From: Abyssisolibacter fermentans
Lineage (GTDB): Bacteria > Bacillota > Clostridia > Tissierellales > MCWD3
Direction of reading: 5' to 3'
Length of the DNA: 64,000 nt
NCBI RefSeq assembly: GCF_001559865.1
Contig: NZ_LOHE01000112.1
Location: forward strand, 62,001 to 126,000
The position numbers and the translations under genes are program-made. Positions 1 through 9,704 of the stretch are shown one piece after another. Numbering within the stretch: position 1 is the stretch's first letter; each line of letters opens with the position of its first letter. The notes under the pieces were generated by a model. The model was not told where the DNA came from and ran no database searches. It worked only from the letters and a program-made list of their open reading frames with translations.

Positions 1-31
1 AATCCCCTTCTCTCCAGAGGGGGATTTAGAT
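1..31 (+). terminator. Hairpin upstream of uppS, likely terminator or processing site
   Basis: AATCCCC (1-7) pairs with GGGGATT (20-26), with an inner CTC/GAG stem and a TCCA loop, followed by a short T-rich stretch. It lies 20 bases before the uppS start. The upstream gene, which in many Firmicutes is frr, is outside the window, so whether this ends that transcript cannot be seen. Confidence 0.45.
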
Positions 32-46
32 TTACTGGAGGTAGGC

Positions 47-793
47 ATGGATAAAAATGTTAAAATACAAGAGTTGAAGAAAAAAGTGTTAAGTAGAGAA
101 TTGCCTGAACATATTGCTATAACTATGGATGGCAATGGTAGATGGGCTAAAAAAAGGTTTTTACCTAGAACTGTTGGGCATAAAGAAGGTGTAAATGCGT
201 TAAAAAGAATAGTTGAAGTTTGTGGAGATATAAAACTAAAATATTTAACGGTATTTGCCTTTTCAACAGAAAATTGGAAAAGACCAGAGGATGAGGTCAA
301 TTATTTATTAAAGCTATTAAGAGAATTCCTAAAGAGTGAATTAAACACTTTGCATAAAAATAGAGTTAAGATTAATATTTGGGGAGATACTAGTGTATTT
401 AGTGATATAATTCAAGAAGAACTCCAATATGCAGTTGAAAAAACAAGAGATAATGATAAACTTATATTAAATTTAGCATTAAATTACGGTGGTAAAGCTG
501 ATATAATTAAAGCATGTAAAGAACTTTATCATTCAATAGCAAAAGGTGAAATAAATATAGATGATATAGATGAAGAACTTTTTTCAAAATCTCTTTATAG
601 TAAAGGACAACCTGATCCTAACATATTAATTAGAACTGGTGGAGATTATAGAATAAGTAATTTTTTATTGTACCAAAGTGCATATACTGAATTATGGTTT
701 TCAGATGTTTATTGGCCTTCATTTGATGAGGAACTTTTATATCAAGCTATATTAGATTATAATAATAGAGATAGACGCTTTGGAGGAGTATAA
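47..793 (+). CDS. uppS: Isoprenyl transferase (undecaprenyl diphosphate synthase)
   Basis: This cytosolic cis-prenyltransferase condenses isopentenyl diphosphate units to make the C55 lipid carrier for peptidoglycan and other wall polymers. The 248-aa length is normal. The signature MDGNGRWAKKR lies at residues 27-37, with the Mg-binding Asp28. The C-terminal RTGGDYRISNFLLYQ block and the NRDRRFGG tail are typical of the family. The start is supported by TGGAGG about six bases upstream. It heads the uppS-cdsA-dxr-rseP-ispG cluster, which is conserved across Firmicutes and couples lipid-carrier, phospholipid and MEP-pathway synthesis. Its product is recycled by UppP, encoded at 26.3 kb in this same window. 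Identification is by motif and gene order. Confidence 0.97.
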   Translation: MDKNVKIQELKKKVLSRELPEHIAITMDGNGRWAKKRFLPRTVGHKEGVNALKRIVEVCGDIKLKYLTVFAFSTENWKRPEDEVNYLLKLLREFLKSELNTLHKNRVKINIWGDTSVFSDIIQEELQYAVEKTRDNDKLILNLALNYGGKADIIKACKELYHSIAKGEINIDDIDEELFSKSLYSKGQPDPNILIRTGGDYRISNFLLYQSAYTELWFSDVYWPSFDEELLYQAILDYNNRDRRFGGV

Positions 794-856
794 AAAAGAG
801 ATATGAGTAAAATAAGTTGCTTATAGTCACATTCGAATTTTAGTTACATCCAAGAG

Positions 857-895
857 TTAAATTACATGTATAATTTTAATATGTGAGTAATTTAA
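857..895. repeat. Imperfect palindrome between uppS and cdsA
   Basis: TTAAATTAC (857-865) pairs exactly with GTAATTTAA (887-895), with further partial pairing inside (ACATGTAT against ATATGT). It resembles the A-type palindromes described elsewhere in this window but lacks their flanking B arms and a T-tract. It could be a degenerate family member or a transcript-stabilising hairpin. Confidence 0.4.
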
Positions 896-969
896 TAATA
901 AAGAAAACAAATCAAAAACGTAATAATGCAAGTTTTTTATTGAATATTAACTAGATAAGGTGGGATAAA

Positions 970-1749
970 ATGAAGACAAGAATAATTAGTGCGGCGGTAT
1001 TAGTAGCAATATTACTAATCTTTCTATATGTAGGCAATATTTATTTAAATATTGGTATATCAGTTATATGTTTTATAGGATTATATGAATTTCAAAAAGT
1101 AGTAGAAGCATATAAACTAAAACCTTTTAGAGTAACAAATTATATAACTGCAGCAATATATTTATCATTACTTATAATTTTGCCAAAAGATAAATATAGT
1201 ATAGTATTACAAGCAACAGTAGTTTTGTATACTTTAGTTTTACTAACTATATTTTTATTTAAAGATGATACAAAGCCAGCTGATATTGGTATAAACTTGA
1301 TGACAATTGTTTATGTTGTGTTCACTTTATCTCATATGATATTCTTAAATGGAAGTATATATATTTGGTTAATTTTTATTACAGCTTGGTCTACAGATAC
1401 ATGTGCATATTTTATTGGTGTATTTTTCGGTAAGAGGAAATTATGTCCTAAGCTAAGTCCTAAAAAGACAATAGGAGGTTCTATAGCAGGAATATTAGGT
1501 TGCATAATAAGTTCTATGATTTTTGGTTATATATTCAAGACTGGAAATATACTACAATTAGGGCTATTAGGATTATTTTGTTCTATATTTGCACAGGTTG
1601 GTGACATATGTGCTTCAAAATTTAAAAGAGTTGCTGGCATAAAGGATTATGGAAATCTAATGCCGGGACATGGAGGAATATTAGATAGATTTGACAGTAT
1701 CATATTTACTGCACCAATTGTTTATTATTTCACTTTGTTTATAATTTAA
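970..1749 (+). CDS. cdsA: Phosphatidate cytidylyltransferase (CDP-diglyceride synthase)
   Basis: This membrane enzyme makes CDP-diacylglycerol from phosphatidic acid and CTP. CDP-diacylglycerol is the substrate of PgsA, whose gene is at 32.0 kb. The 259 residues are mostly hydrophobic, with about seven or eight predicted membrane segments. The family signature is near the C-terminus: SKFKRVAGIKDYGNLMPGHG, then GILDRFDS. The earlier block SPKKTIGGSIAG is also diagnostic. The start has AAGGTGGG upstream. A gap of about 175 bases containing a palindrome separates it from uppS, but all genes here run in the same direction and are probably partly co-transcribed. Confidence 0.96.
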   Translation: MKTRIISAAVLVAILLIFLYVGNIYLNIGISVICFIGLYEFQKVVEAYKLKPFRVTNYITAAIYLSLLIILPKDKYSIVLQATVVLYTLVLLTIFLFKDDTKPADIGINLMTIVYVVFTLSHMIFLNGSIYIWLIFITAWSTDTCAYFIGVFFGKRKLCPKLSPKKTIGGSIAGILGCIISSMIFGYIFKTGNILQLGLLGLFCSIFAQVGDICASKFKRVAGIKDYGNLMPGHGGILDRFDSIIFTAPIVYYFTLFII

Positions 1750-1844
1750 ATTATAAATAAAGTGGTAAGAAAATTAGTAAAAAACATATTCTTAGTGCAA
1801 ATAAAGTAATAATGAAAGATAACTTAGAATTGAAGGAGAAAATA

Positions 1845-2990
1845 ATGAAGAAAAAAATTAGTATATTGGGTTCTACAGGATCGATAGGAACTCAAGCATT
1901 GGATGTAATAAGGAATTCAAAAGATTTTGAAGTGACAGCTCTAACAGCTAATAGTAATATAGATTTACTTGAAAAACAAATAATGGAATTCAAACCCAAA
2001 TTAGTTGCTGTAGCAGATAATAAAAAAGCTTTAGAATTAAAAAAAAGAATGAATTTATATGATGTTGAAATACTTGCTGGTATGGAAGGGTTACTAGCTG
2101 CTGCGAGAGAAGAAGAGTGTGAAATAGTTATATCATCAATAGTTGGAATGGTAGGGTTAAAGCCTACTCTTGAAGCTATAAAACATAAAAAAACAATAGC
2201 ATTAGCTAACAAAGAAACTTTAGTAACTGCTGGGAAACTAGTAATTGAGGAAGCTAAAAAGAACAAAGTAAATATAATTCCACTGGATAGTGAACATTCA
2301 GCTATATTTCAATCTCTATTATCAGGAAAACAGAATGAATTAAACAGAATAATACTAACTGCATCTGGAGGACCATTTAGGGGTAAGAATAAAGATCAAT
2401 TAAACAATGTTACATTTAGAGATGCTCTTAAACATCCAAACTGGTCAATGGGAAGGAAAATAAGCATAGATTCAGCTACATTAATGAATAAAGGTTTAGA
2501 AGTTATTGAGGCTAAATGGTTATTTGATGTTGATATAGAAAACATTGATGTGGTTGTACATCCTCAAAGTATAATACATTCTATGGTTGAATTTGTGGAT
2601 GGTAGTATCATAGCACAATTAGGACCAACTGATATGCGAATACCAATACAATATGCATTGACATATCCACAGAGGAAGCAGAATAATGTAAAGAAACTGG
2701 ATTTTTCACAAATAAAAGCACTTACATTTGAGCAGCCGGATATGGATACATTCCCATGTTTAAAACTAGCCATTAATGCTCTGAAGGCTGGAGGAACAAT
2801 GACAGCAGTATTAAATGCAGCTAATGAGGAAATAGTAAAATTATTTTTAAATGAAAAAATTAAATTTAACGACATACCAATGTATATTCAAAGAGTAATG
2901 CAGTATCATAATAATATAATCAATCCAACACTTGAAGATATATTGCAGTCTGATAAATGGGCTAGAGAGTATATAATAGCACAATTTTAA
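1845..2990 (+). CDS. dxr: 1-deoxy-D-xylulose 5-phosphate reductoisomerase
   Basis: Dxr catalyses the first committed step of the MEP isoprenoid pathway, reducing and rearranging DXP to 2-C-methyl-D-erythritol 4-phosphate with NADPH. The product is 381 aa. The N-terminal nucleotide-binding motif GSTGSIGTQ, the substrate loop [17 protein letters not shown] and the [20 protein letters not shown] block are all present. The start at 1845 is chosen because GAAGGAG sits seven bases upstream and the protein then begins [10 protein letters not shown]. An upstream in-frame ATG at 1812 lacks a ribosome-binding site. IspG, a later enzyme of the same pathway, is encoded two genes downstream. Confidence 0.96.
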   Translation: MKKKISILGSTGSIGTQALDVIRNSKDFEVTALTANSNIDLLEKQIMEFKPKLVAVADNKKALELKKRMNLYDVEILAGMEGLLAAAREEECEIVISSIVGMVGLKPTLEAIKHKKTIALANKETLVTAGKLVIEEAKKNKVNIIPLDSEHSAIFQSLLSGKQNELNRIILTASGGPFRGKNKDQLNNVTFRDALKHPNWSMGRKISIDSATLMNKGLEVIEAKWLFDVDIENIDVVVHPQSIIHSMVEFVDGSIIAQLGPTDMRIPIQYALTYPQRKQNNVKKLDFSQIKALTFEQPDMDTFPCLKLAINALKAGGTMTAVLNAANEEIVKLFLNEKIKFNDIPMYIQRVMQYHNNIINPTLEDILQSDKWAREYIIAQF

Positions 2991-3008
2991 ATAAAGGTGG
3001 TGGTAATT

Positions 3009-4010
3009 TTGCCAATTACAACAATATTAGCTGCTATATTTGTATTTTTATTAGTAGTTGTATTTCATGAATTTGGTCATTTTACTGTAGCGAAGTTAGT
3101 AGGTATTAAAGTACATGAATTTTCAGTAGGTATGGGACCAAAGATTTTCGGCAAAAGAAAAGGAGAAACCCAATACTCAATAAGAGCCTTACCAATAGGT
3201 GGTTATGTGAAAATGGAAGGTGAGGATGAAGAGTCAAAGGATGCTAGAAGCTTTAGTAATAAATCAATTCCAGCAAGAATGGCAGTTTTAGCAGCTGGAG
3301 CGATTATGAATTTTGTTTTAGCGATATTGTTGTTTTGCATAATAGCGTACTCAGTTGGTGATATGACAACAACTATAGGTAAAGTTATACCTGGTCAACC
3401 TGCATATGAAGCGGGTATAGAAGCTGGAGATAAAATAGTGGCTATATATGGAGCAGAGGTAAATTCTTGGCAAGAAGTAACAGATGCAATAAACAAAAGT
3501 GAAAATAAACAAATAGATTTAACATTAGAGAGAAATGGAAATAGGATTAAAAAGACAATAATTCCAGCTTATAATGAAGAAGCAAAAAGATATATGATAG
3601 GAATAGAAACTAAACAAGAAAGATCAATTGTAAAATCTGTAAAACGTGGTTTTACTGACACGTTTAATATTCTTGGACAAATGTTTGATTTTTTGGGGAA
3701 ACTTTTCGCAGGACAGGTAGGAAGTAAAGATGTAGCTGGTCCCGTTGGTATAATAAAAATGGTTGGTCAAGCTGCAAGTTATGGGTTCATACCAGTACTA
3801 TTTTTTGCAGGATTAATAAGTGTGAATTTAGGATTCTTCAACTTATTACCAATACCAGCACTTGATGGAGGTAGGATAATATTTCTAATAATAGAAGCTT
3901 TAAGAGGAAAACCAATTAGTGCAGAAAAAGAAGGTATAGTTCATTTTATAGGTTTTGTATTCTTGATGCTTATTATGGTTGCTGTAACATATAAAGATAT
4001 AATATATTAA
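3009..4010 (+). CDS. rseP: RIP metalloprotease RseP (site-2 protease)
   Basis: This intramembrane zinc metalloprotease cleaves membrane-tethered regulators such as anti-sigma factors, and signal-peptide remnants. The zinc motif HEFGH is at residues 20-24, inside the first membrane helix. A PDZ domain occupies roughly residues 110-200. The third-ligand region LLPIPALDGGRI lies in a C-terminal helix. The start is read as TTG at 3009, because AAAGGTGG ends eight bases before it. In-frame GTG codons at 2997 and 3000 would overlap that ribosome-binding site. The stop codon directly abuts a dispersed palindromic repeat at 4009-4055. Confidence 0.93.
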   Translation: MPITTILAAIFVFLLVVVFHEFGHFTVAKLVGIKVHEFSVGMGPKIFGKRKGETQYSIRALPIGGYVKMEGEDEESKDARSFSNKSIPARMAVLAAGAIMNFVLAILLFCIIAYSVGDMTTTIGKVIPGQPAYEAGIEAGDKIVAIYGAEVNSWQEVTDAINKSENKQIDLTLERNGNRIKKTIIPAYNEEAKRYMIGIETKQERSIVKSVKRGFTDTFNILGQMFDFLGKLFAGQVGSKDVAGPVGIIKMVGQAASYGFIPVLFFAGLISVNLGFFNLLPIPALDGGRIIFLIIEALRGKPISAEKEGIVHFIGFVFLMLIMVAVTYKDIIY

Positions 4011-4055
4011 ACCCTGATTATTCGTATAACTTTGAATAATATGGGTTAATTATTC
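4009..4055. repeat. Dispersed AACCC-GATTATTC palindrome, degenerate copy
   Basis: AACCCTGATTATTC is followed by its inverted partner GAATAATATGGGTT, so the element can fold back. It is a diverged copy of the family whose core is AACCCAGATTATTCATAG (other copies near 21.9, 23.9, 26.1 and 60.4 kb). It begins at the stop codon of rseP. Confidence 0.55.
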
Positions 4056-4098
4056 ACCAAAGGTTATTATAGAAAATTTTGCAATACGAGGTGATATC

Positions 4099-5151
4099 AT
4101 GAGAAGGAAGACACATAATGTTTTTGTAGGCGATGTAGGAGTTGGAAGCGACCATAAGGTTACAGTTCAATCTATGACTAATACAGACACGAAAAATAAA
4201 GAAGCTACAATCAATCAAATAAAAGAGTTAGAAGCAGTAGGATGTGATATTGTTAGGATAGCAGTTCCAGACATGGAAGCTGCTATTGCTGTTGAACAAA
4301 TAAAAAAAGCAATCAATATACCTTTAGTAGCAGATATACACTTTGATTATAGATTAGCTATTGAGTGTGTAAAAAATGGAATAGATGCATTAAGAATAAA
4401 TCCTGGTAATATTGGTTCTAAAGAAAGAGTTTTAGAAGTTATAAAAGCGTGTAAATATCATAATGTTCCCATACGGATAGGAGTAAACTCAGGTTCAGTA
4501 AAAAAAGAATATCTACAAAAATATAATGGAGTAAATGTAGATTCACTGGTTGAAAGTGCATTAGAGCATGTTAGAATTTTAGAAGAAAATAACTTTTATG
4601 ACACAGTTATTTCTGTCAAATCAAGCGATGTTAGACTTTGTGTAGAATCTTACAGAAAGATAGCAAAAGAGACGCAATACCCATTACATATAGGTGTTAC
4701 AGAAACAGGCACCGTATTTAATGGAACAATAAAATCTTCTATAGGTATTGGGAGTTTATTGTTAGATGGTATAGGTGATACTATTAGAGTTTCTTTAACT
4801 GGTGATCCTGTAGAAGAAGTAATGGTAGGAAAACAAATTTTGAGAGCAACAGGTATACTAAACGATGAAGTTGATATTATCTCATGTCCTACCTGTGGCA
4901 GAACTCAGATTGATTTAATTTCTATTGCTACTGAGGTTGAGAATCGACTTAAAAGCCTACATAAGCCTCTTAAGGTTGCTGTCATGGGTTGTGTCGTTAA
5001 TGGTCCTGGTGAAGCTAAAGAAGCTGATTATGGCTTAGCAGGAGGCAAAGGCGAAGGAATTATCTTCAAAAAAGGAAAGATAGTAAAAAAAGTTAAAGAA
5101 GAATCATTAGTAGATGAATTAATAGAAACAATTAATAGGGATTTATTATAG
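4099..5151 (+). CDS. ispG: 4-hydroxy-3-methylbut-2-enyl-diphosphate synthase (flavodoxin/ferredoxin)
   Basis: IspG (GcpE) performs the reductive ring opening of MEcPP to HMBPP, the penultimate step of the MEP pathway, using a [4Fe-4S] cluster. The 350-aa length fits the short bacterial form. The cluster ligands are visible as Cys263, Cys266 and Cys298, with the fourth ligand Glu305 in the VNGPGEA motif. The N-terminal TIM-barrel carries VQSMTNTDT and LVADIHFDYRLA. The start has a GAGGTGAT ribosome-binding site. The cluster makes the enzyme oxygen-sensitive, in keeping with the anaerobic context. A clean terminator follows. Confidence 0.97.
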   Translation: MRRKTHNVFVGDVGVGSDHKVTVQSMTNTDTKNKEATINQIKELEAVGCDIVRIAVPDMEAAIAVEQIKKAINIPLVADIHFDYRLAIECVKNGIDALRINPGNIGSKERVLEVIKACKYHNVPIRIGVNSGSVKKEYLQKYNGVNVDSLVESALEHVRILEENNFYDTVISVKSSDVRLCVESYRKIAKETQYPLHIGVTETGTVFNGTIKSSIGIGSLLLDGIGDTIRVSLTGDPVEEVMVGKQILRATGILNDEVDIISCPTCGRTQIDLISIATEVENRLKSLHKPLKVAVMGCVVNGPGEAKEADYGLAGGKGEGIIFKKGKIVKKVKEESLVDELIETINRDLL

Positions 5152-5163
5152 TTTAAAAGTATC

Positions 5164-5192
5164 AGACTAGACTTTTGTCTAGTCTATATTTA
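5164..5192 (+). terminator. Terminator after ispG
   Basis: A perfect 9-bp stem, AGACTAGAC / GTCTAGTCT with a TTTT loop, is followed by ATATTTATA. It closes the uppS-ispG group before polC. The tail is only moderately T-rich. Confidence 0.7.
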
Positions 5193-5322
5193 TAATATAA
5201 TAAGATATCCATTTGTGATGTGACTTTTAGTACATGTATAAAAATTTATGGTAGTTAAGAAATTTTTACTATAGAAATAAGCTTGAAATCGACTAATACC
5301 CAAGATTTAAAGGGGGAGAATT

Positions 5323-8300
5323 ATGCTTTTTAAAGAATTGTTAGATACATTCAACATAACTTCAAATGATGATATTAATAGTATGATAATTAATAAGGTT
5401 GTATTAGAAGATAATACTAAAAATTTAACTATAGAACTTAAAACTACAAAAATTATTGATTATAAGATGTTTGATGAAGTAATAATTAATATTAGAGAAA
5501 ATTTAAAAGAATATAATAAAATAAAATTCAAGTTGAATAATACTCAAGTTGTTGAAGATAATCAAGAGTTAGTTAAAAATTGTTGGAGTAACATAAGTTA
5601 CTTACTAAAAAGAAATTTAAAACATGCTACTGTATGGATTGATGAGCTTATATGGGAAGTAAAGGAGGACAAGCTATTTATTAAAACTGACAATCAATTA
5701 GTATTACTTCCAAGTAATATGATGAGAATAAAAAATACAATTGAGAGCATGTTTGTTGATGAATTTGATCTTAGTTTAAATGTACAAGTAATTAATATCG
5801 GAACAAATAATATTAAAGAACATGAAAAGATATTAGCTGATGAAGAAAAGAAATTAATAAAAAATATAAATACTGTTACAAATGAAGCTATTAGTACCCA
5901 AGGACAAAACAAAAATACAAATAGTATTAAAAATAGTAAAGGTTCTAATTCTAATGTAATATATGGAAAGAAAACACAAGATGATATTATTAAAATATCT
6001 GAAATAAATACTGATTCAGGTAGAGTTACTGTTAAAGGCGAAATATTTAGACTTGAATCAAGAGAATTGAAGGACAATAAAAAGAAATTATATATTTTTG
6101 ACGTGACAGATTATTCAAATTCAATTACTGTAAAAGTATTTGCAAACAAAACTCAACAAGAAGGTTTAGAAGAAAATTTAAATAAAGGGATGGGTGTAAT
6201 AGTAACAGGGGATTCAATATATGATACTTTTTCAAGAGAAGTTGTTATAATGGCTAGGCATTTAGAAAAATGTAATTTTAATATAATTACTCAAGATAAA
6301 GCAGATGTAAAAAGAGTAGAACTTCATTTACATAGTAGAATGAGTGATATGGATGGTATGTCAGGCTTTAAGGATTTAGCAAAGAGAGCAAAGGATTGGG
6401 GTCATAAAGCAATAGCAATAACAGATCATGGAGTAGTACAAAGCTTTCCTGAAGCATTAGATGCATCAAGAAAATATGGTATGAAAATTTTGTATGGTAT
6501 GGAAGGATATTTATTTAATGATAGTTTACCAAGTGTTATAAACACAAAAGATCAAGAAGTTAACTGTGATTATGTAGTATTTGATATAGAGACTACAGGT
6601 TTATCTTCTATAAATGATAAAATAACTGAAATAGGTGCAGTGAAAATATCAAACAATAAAATAGTGGAAAAATATAATCAGCTTGTAAATCCAGAGAAAA
6701 ACATACCAATTAAAATACAAGAGTTAACAGGTATAACAAACGATATGGTACAAAACAAATCTACAATAGAAGAAGTACTACCCCAATTTTTAGATTTTGT
6801 TGGTAATGCTGTATTAGTAGCACATAATGCAAATTTTGATGTAGGGTTTATAAAACAAAATTGTAACAGATTAAACATAGAATTCGATTATACTTATTTA
6901 GATACATTACAGTTAAGTAGACAATTATTAACGGAATTAAAATCTCATAAACTAAATAAATTAGCCAAACATTTCAAAGTAAGTCTTGAAAATCATCATA
7001 GAGCTTCTGATGATGCACAGGCTACTGCTGAAATATTCTTAAAACTATTAGAAATGGTTGTAGAAAAAAGTGCAGTTAAGCTTGAAGATATTAATTCTTT
7101 ATTTAATAAAGATATTAACTATAAGTCAGGTAAGACTCATCACATATTAATACTTGCAAAAAACTATGTAGGTTTAAAGAATTTGTACAAGCTTGTATCT
7201 GAATCTCATATTAATTTTTTCTATAGAAAACCTAGGATACCTAAATCTATTCTAACAAAATATAAAGAAGGCTTAATACTGGGAACAGCTTGTGAAGCTG
7301 GAGAGTTCTATAAAGCAATAATGGATAACAAAAGTGAAAATGAATTAAGAAAGATAATAGACTTTTATGACTTTTTGGAAATACAGCCAGTAGGAAATAA
7401 TGAGTTTATGGTTAGACAAGGAATAGTAAAAGATTATGACGAGTTGAGAGATATTAACAAAAAAATATATGATTTAGGCAGGAAATATAATAAACCTGTT
7501 GTAGCAACTGGTGATGTACATTTTCTAGATCCAAAAGATGAGATATACAGACGTATACTAATGAGTGGAAAAGGCTTTGATGATGCAGATAATCAGCCAC
7601 CACTTTATTTTAAAACTACAGATGAAATGCTTGAAGAATTTAAATATTTAGGCAAAGACTCAGCTTATGAAGTTGTAGTAGAAAACACGAATTTAATAGC
7701 TGACATGGTTGAAGAGATTTTACCAATACCTGATGGTACTTTTCCACCTATTATAGATGGAGCTGATGAAGAATTATATGAAATAACAAACAAAAAAGCA
7801 AAAGAGATATATGGTGAACCATTGCCAGAAATCGTTAAAGATAGGTTAGATAGAGAACTTAATTCTATCATAAAAAATGGATATGCAGTATTGTATATTA
7901 TTGCGGAGAAATTAGTTAAAAAATCATTAAGTGATGGTTATTTAGTTGGTTCAAGAGGTTCAGTTGGTTCTTCCTTTGTAGCTACAATGAGTGATATAAC
8001 TGAGGTTAATCCGCTGCCAGCACACTATATTTGTCCTAAATGTAAACACAGTGAGTTTATATTAGATGGCAGCTATTCAAGTGGTGTTGATATGCCTGAT
8101 AAAAAATGTCCTGAGTGTGGCAATGATTATATAAAAGAAGGACATGATATTCCATTTGAGACATTTTTAGGGTTCGAAGGAGATAAAGAACCTGATATAG
8201 ATTTAAACTTTGCAGGTGAATATCAGCCAACTGCGCATCATTATGTAGAAGAATTGTTTGGAGAAGGACATGTTTATAGAGCTGGTACAATAGGTACAAT

Positions 8301-9612
8301 AGCAGAAAAGACGGCATATGGATTTGTAAAAAAATACTTTAGTGAGAGAGATATGATTGTAAATAATGCAGAAACCAATAGATTGACATTGGGTTGTACG
8401 GGTGTTAAAAGGACTACAGGACAGCACCCGGGCGGAGTAATGGTAGTACCAAGAGATAAGGATGTACATGATTTTTCTCCTATTCAGTATCCAGCAAATG
8501 ATAAAAAATCTGGTGTTATAACAATGCACTTTGATTATCATTCCATTAGTGGTAGGATATTAAAACTTGATATACTAGGACACGATACACCTTCAATAAT
8601 AAGAATGTTAGAGGATTTAACGGGAGTAGATGCTCAAAGTATAGCACTAGAGGATAAAGAAACTATGGCATTGTTTACTTCAACTAAATCTTTAGGTGTT
8701 ACTGAGGAAGATATAAACTGTAAAGTTGGTACGTATGGCGTACCTGAATTTGGTACTAAGTTTGTTAGACAAATGCTACTTGATACTATGCCTACTACTT
8801 TTGATGAATTAGTCAGAATAAGTGGTTTATCACATGGTACTGATGTTTGGCTTAACAATGCACAAGAGCTAATAAGAGCAGGAGTAACAACGCTGAAAAG
8901 TGCTATTGCTACAAGAGATGATATAATGACATATCTTATTCATAGAGATTTAGAAAAGAAAAGATCGTTTACTATTATGGAAAAGGTAAGAAAAGGGAAA
9001 GGCTTAACAGAAGATGATGAAAAGTACATGAGAGAGAAGAAAATTCCAGAATGGTATATAGAATCTTGTAAAAAAATAAAATACATGTTTCCAAAAGCTC
9101 ATGCAGTTGCATATGTAATGATGTCTTTTAGAATAGCGTATTTTAAAGTTCATTATCCACAGGCTTTTTATGCTACTTATTTTACAACTAAAGCAGTTGA
9201 TTTTGATACACATCTGATAGTACAAGGTATAGAAGTAGTAAAAGATACAATAAAACAATTGGAAGAGTTAGGAAACAACAAGACAGCTAAAGAGAAAAAT
9301 TTATTGACAGTATTAGAAGTGGTTTTAGAGATGTATGCTAGAGGATTTAAACTTAAAAAAGTTGATTTATATAAATCTGATAGTGATAAATTTTTACTAG
9401 AAAATGGAGTAATAATACCTCCTCTCAAATCTTTACAGGGTGTTGGTGAAAATGCAGCTAGAAGTATAGTTAATGAAAGAAAAAAGGGTGAATTTATATC
9501 TATAGAGGATTTAGTTAATAGAGCTAAGATTAATAAAACTTCTGTAGAAGCATTAAGAATACATGGTTGTTTAGATGGAATGTATGAAAGAAATCAAATA
9601 AGTTTATTTTAA
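5323..9612 (+). CDS. polC: DNA polymerase III, PolC-type alpha subunit
   Basis: PolC is the essential leading-strand replicase of low-GC Gram-positives. The 1429 aa are typical. An OB-fold precedes the PHP domain, which begins with VELHLHSRMSDMDG near residue 332. The proofreading exonuclease is inserted inside the PHP domain: DIETTGL near residue 421, then AHNANFD, then HHRASDDAQAT. The polymerase part carries a four-cysteine zinc module (CPKC ... CPEC), the catalytic aspartates in EPDIDLNF near residue 957, and KAHAVAYVMMSFRIAYFK towards the C-terminus. All catalytic residues I looked for are intact. The start has GGGGGAG. It has its own terminator at both ends, so it is probably a separate transcript. 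Confidence 0.98.
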   Translation: MLFKELLDTFNITSNDDINSMIINKVVLEDNTKNLTIELKTTKIIDYKMFDEVIINIRENLKEYNKIKFKLNNTQVVEDNQELVKNCWSNISYLLKRNLKHATVWIDELIWEVKEDKLFIKTDNQLVLLPSNMMRIKNTIESMFVDEFDLSLNVQVINIGTNNIKEHEKILADEEKKLIKNINTVTNEAISTQGQNKNTNSIKNSKGSNSNVIYGKKTQDDIIKISEINTDSGRVTVKGEIFRLESRELKDNKKKLYIFDVTDYSNSITVKVFANKTQQEGLEENLNKGMGVIVTGDSIYDTFSREVVIMARHLEKCNFNIITQDKADVKRVELHLHSRMSDMDGMSGFKDLAKRAKDWGHKAIAITDHGVVQSFPEALDASRKYGMKILYGMEGYLFNDSLPSVINTKDQEVNCDYVVFDIETTGLSSINDKITEIGAVKISNNKIVEKYNQLVNPEKNIPIKIQELTGITNDMVQNKSTIEEVLPQFLDFVGNAVLVAHNANFDVGFIKQNCNRLNIEFDYTYLDTLQLSRQLLTELKSHKLNKLAKHFKVSLENHHRASDDAQATAEIFLKLLEMVVEKSAVKLEDINSLFNKDINYKSGKTHHILILAKNYVGLKNLYKLVSESHINFFYRKPRIPKSILTKYKEGLILGTACEAGEFYKAIMDNKSENELRKIIDFYDFLEIQPVGNNEFMVRQGIVKDYDELRDINKKIYDLGRKYNKPVVATGDVHFLDPKDEIYRRILMSGKGFDDADNQPPLYFKTTDEMLEEFKYLGKDSAYEVVVENTNLIADMVEEILPIPDGTFPPIIDGADEELYEITNKKAKEIYGEPLPEIVKDRLDRELNSIIKNGYAVLYIIAEKLVKKSLSDGYLVGSRGSVGSSFVATMSDITEVNPLPAHYICPKCKHSEFILDGSYSSGVDMPDKKCPECGNDYIKEGHDIPFETFLGFEGDKEPDIDLNFAGEYQPTAHHYVEELFGEGHVYRAGTIGTIAEKTAYGFVKKYFSERDMIVNNAETNRLTLGCTGVKRTTGQHPGGVMVVPRDKDVHDFSPIQYPANDKKSGVITMHFDYHSISGRILKLDILGHDTPSIIRMLEDLTGVDAQSIALEDKETMALFTSTKSLGVTEEDINCKVGTYGVPEFGTKFVRQMLLDTMPTTFDELVRISGLSHGTDVWLNNAQELIRAGVTTLKSAIATRDDIMTYLIHRDLEKKRSFTIMEKVRKGKGLTEDDEKYMREKKIPEWYIESCKKIKYMFPKAHAVAYVMMSFRIAYFKVHYPQAFYATYFTTKAVDFDTHLIVQGIEVVKDTIKQLEELGNNKTAKEKNLLTVLEVVLEMYARGFKLKKVDLYKSDSDKFLLENGVIIPPLKSLQGVGENAARSIVNERKKGEFISIEDLVNRAKINKTSVEALRIHGCLDGMYERNQISLF

Positions 9613-9671
9613 TATTTGATTTTTAATACAAAATATGTTATTATTAATATTGAACATATTAAAAATTACGA

Positions 9672-9704
9672 AAGGAGTGGGAAAAACCCACTCCTTAATT
9701 TTGT
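9672..9704 (+). terminator. Terminator after polC
   Basis: A perfect 10-bp stem, AAGGAGTGGG / CCCACTCCTT around an AAAAA loop, is followed by AATTTTGT. It lies 60 bases downstream of the polC stop. Confidence 0.85.

Noticed and set aside
8057-8541. Overlapping minus-strand reading frames inside polC
   Set aside because: Low-complexity leucine/cysteine-rich translations antisense to a conserved polymerase domain; no family features.
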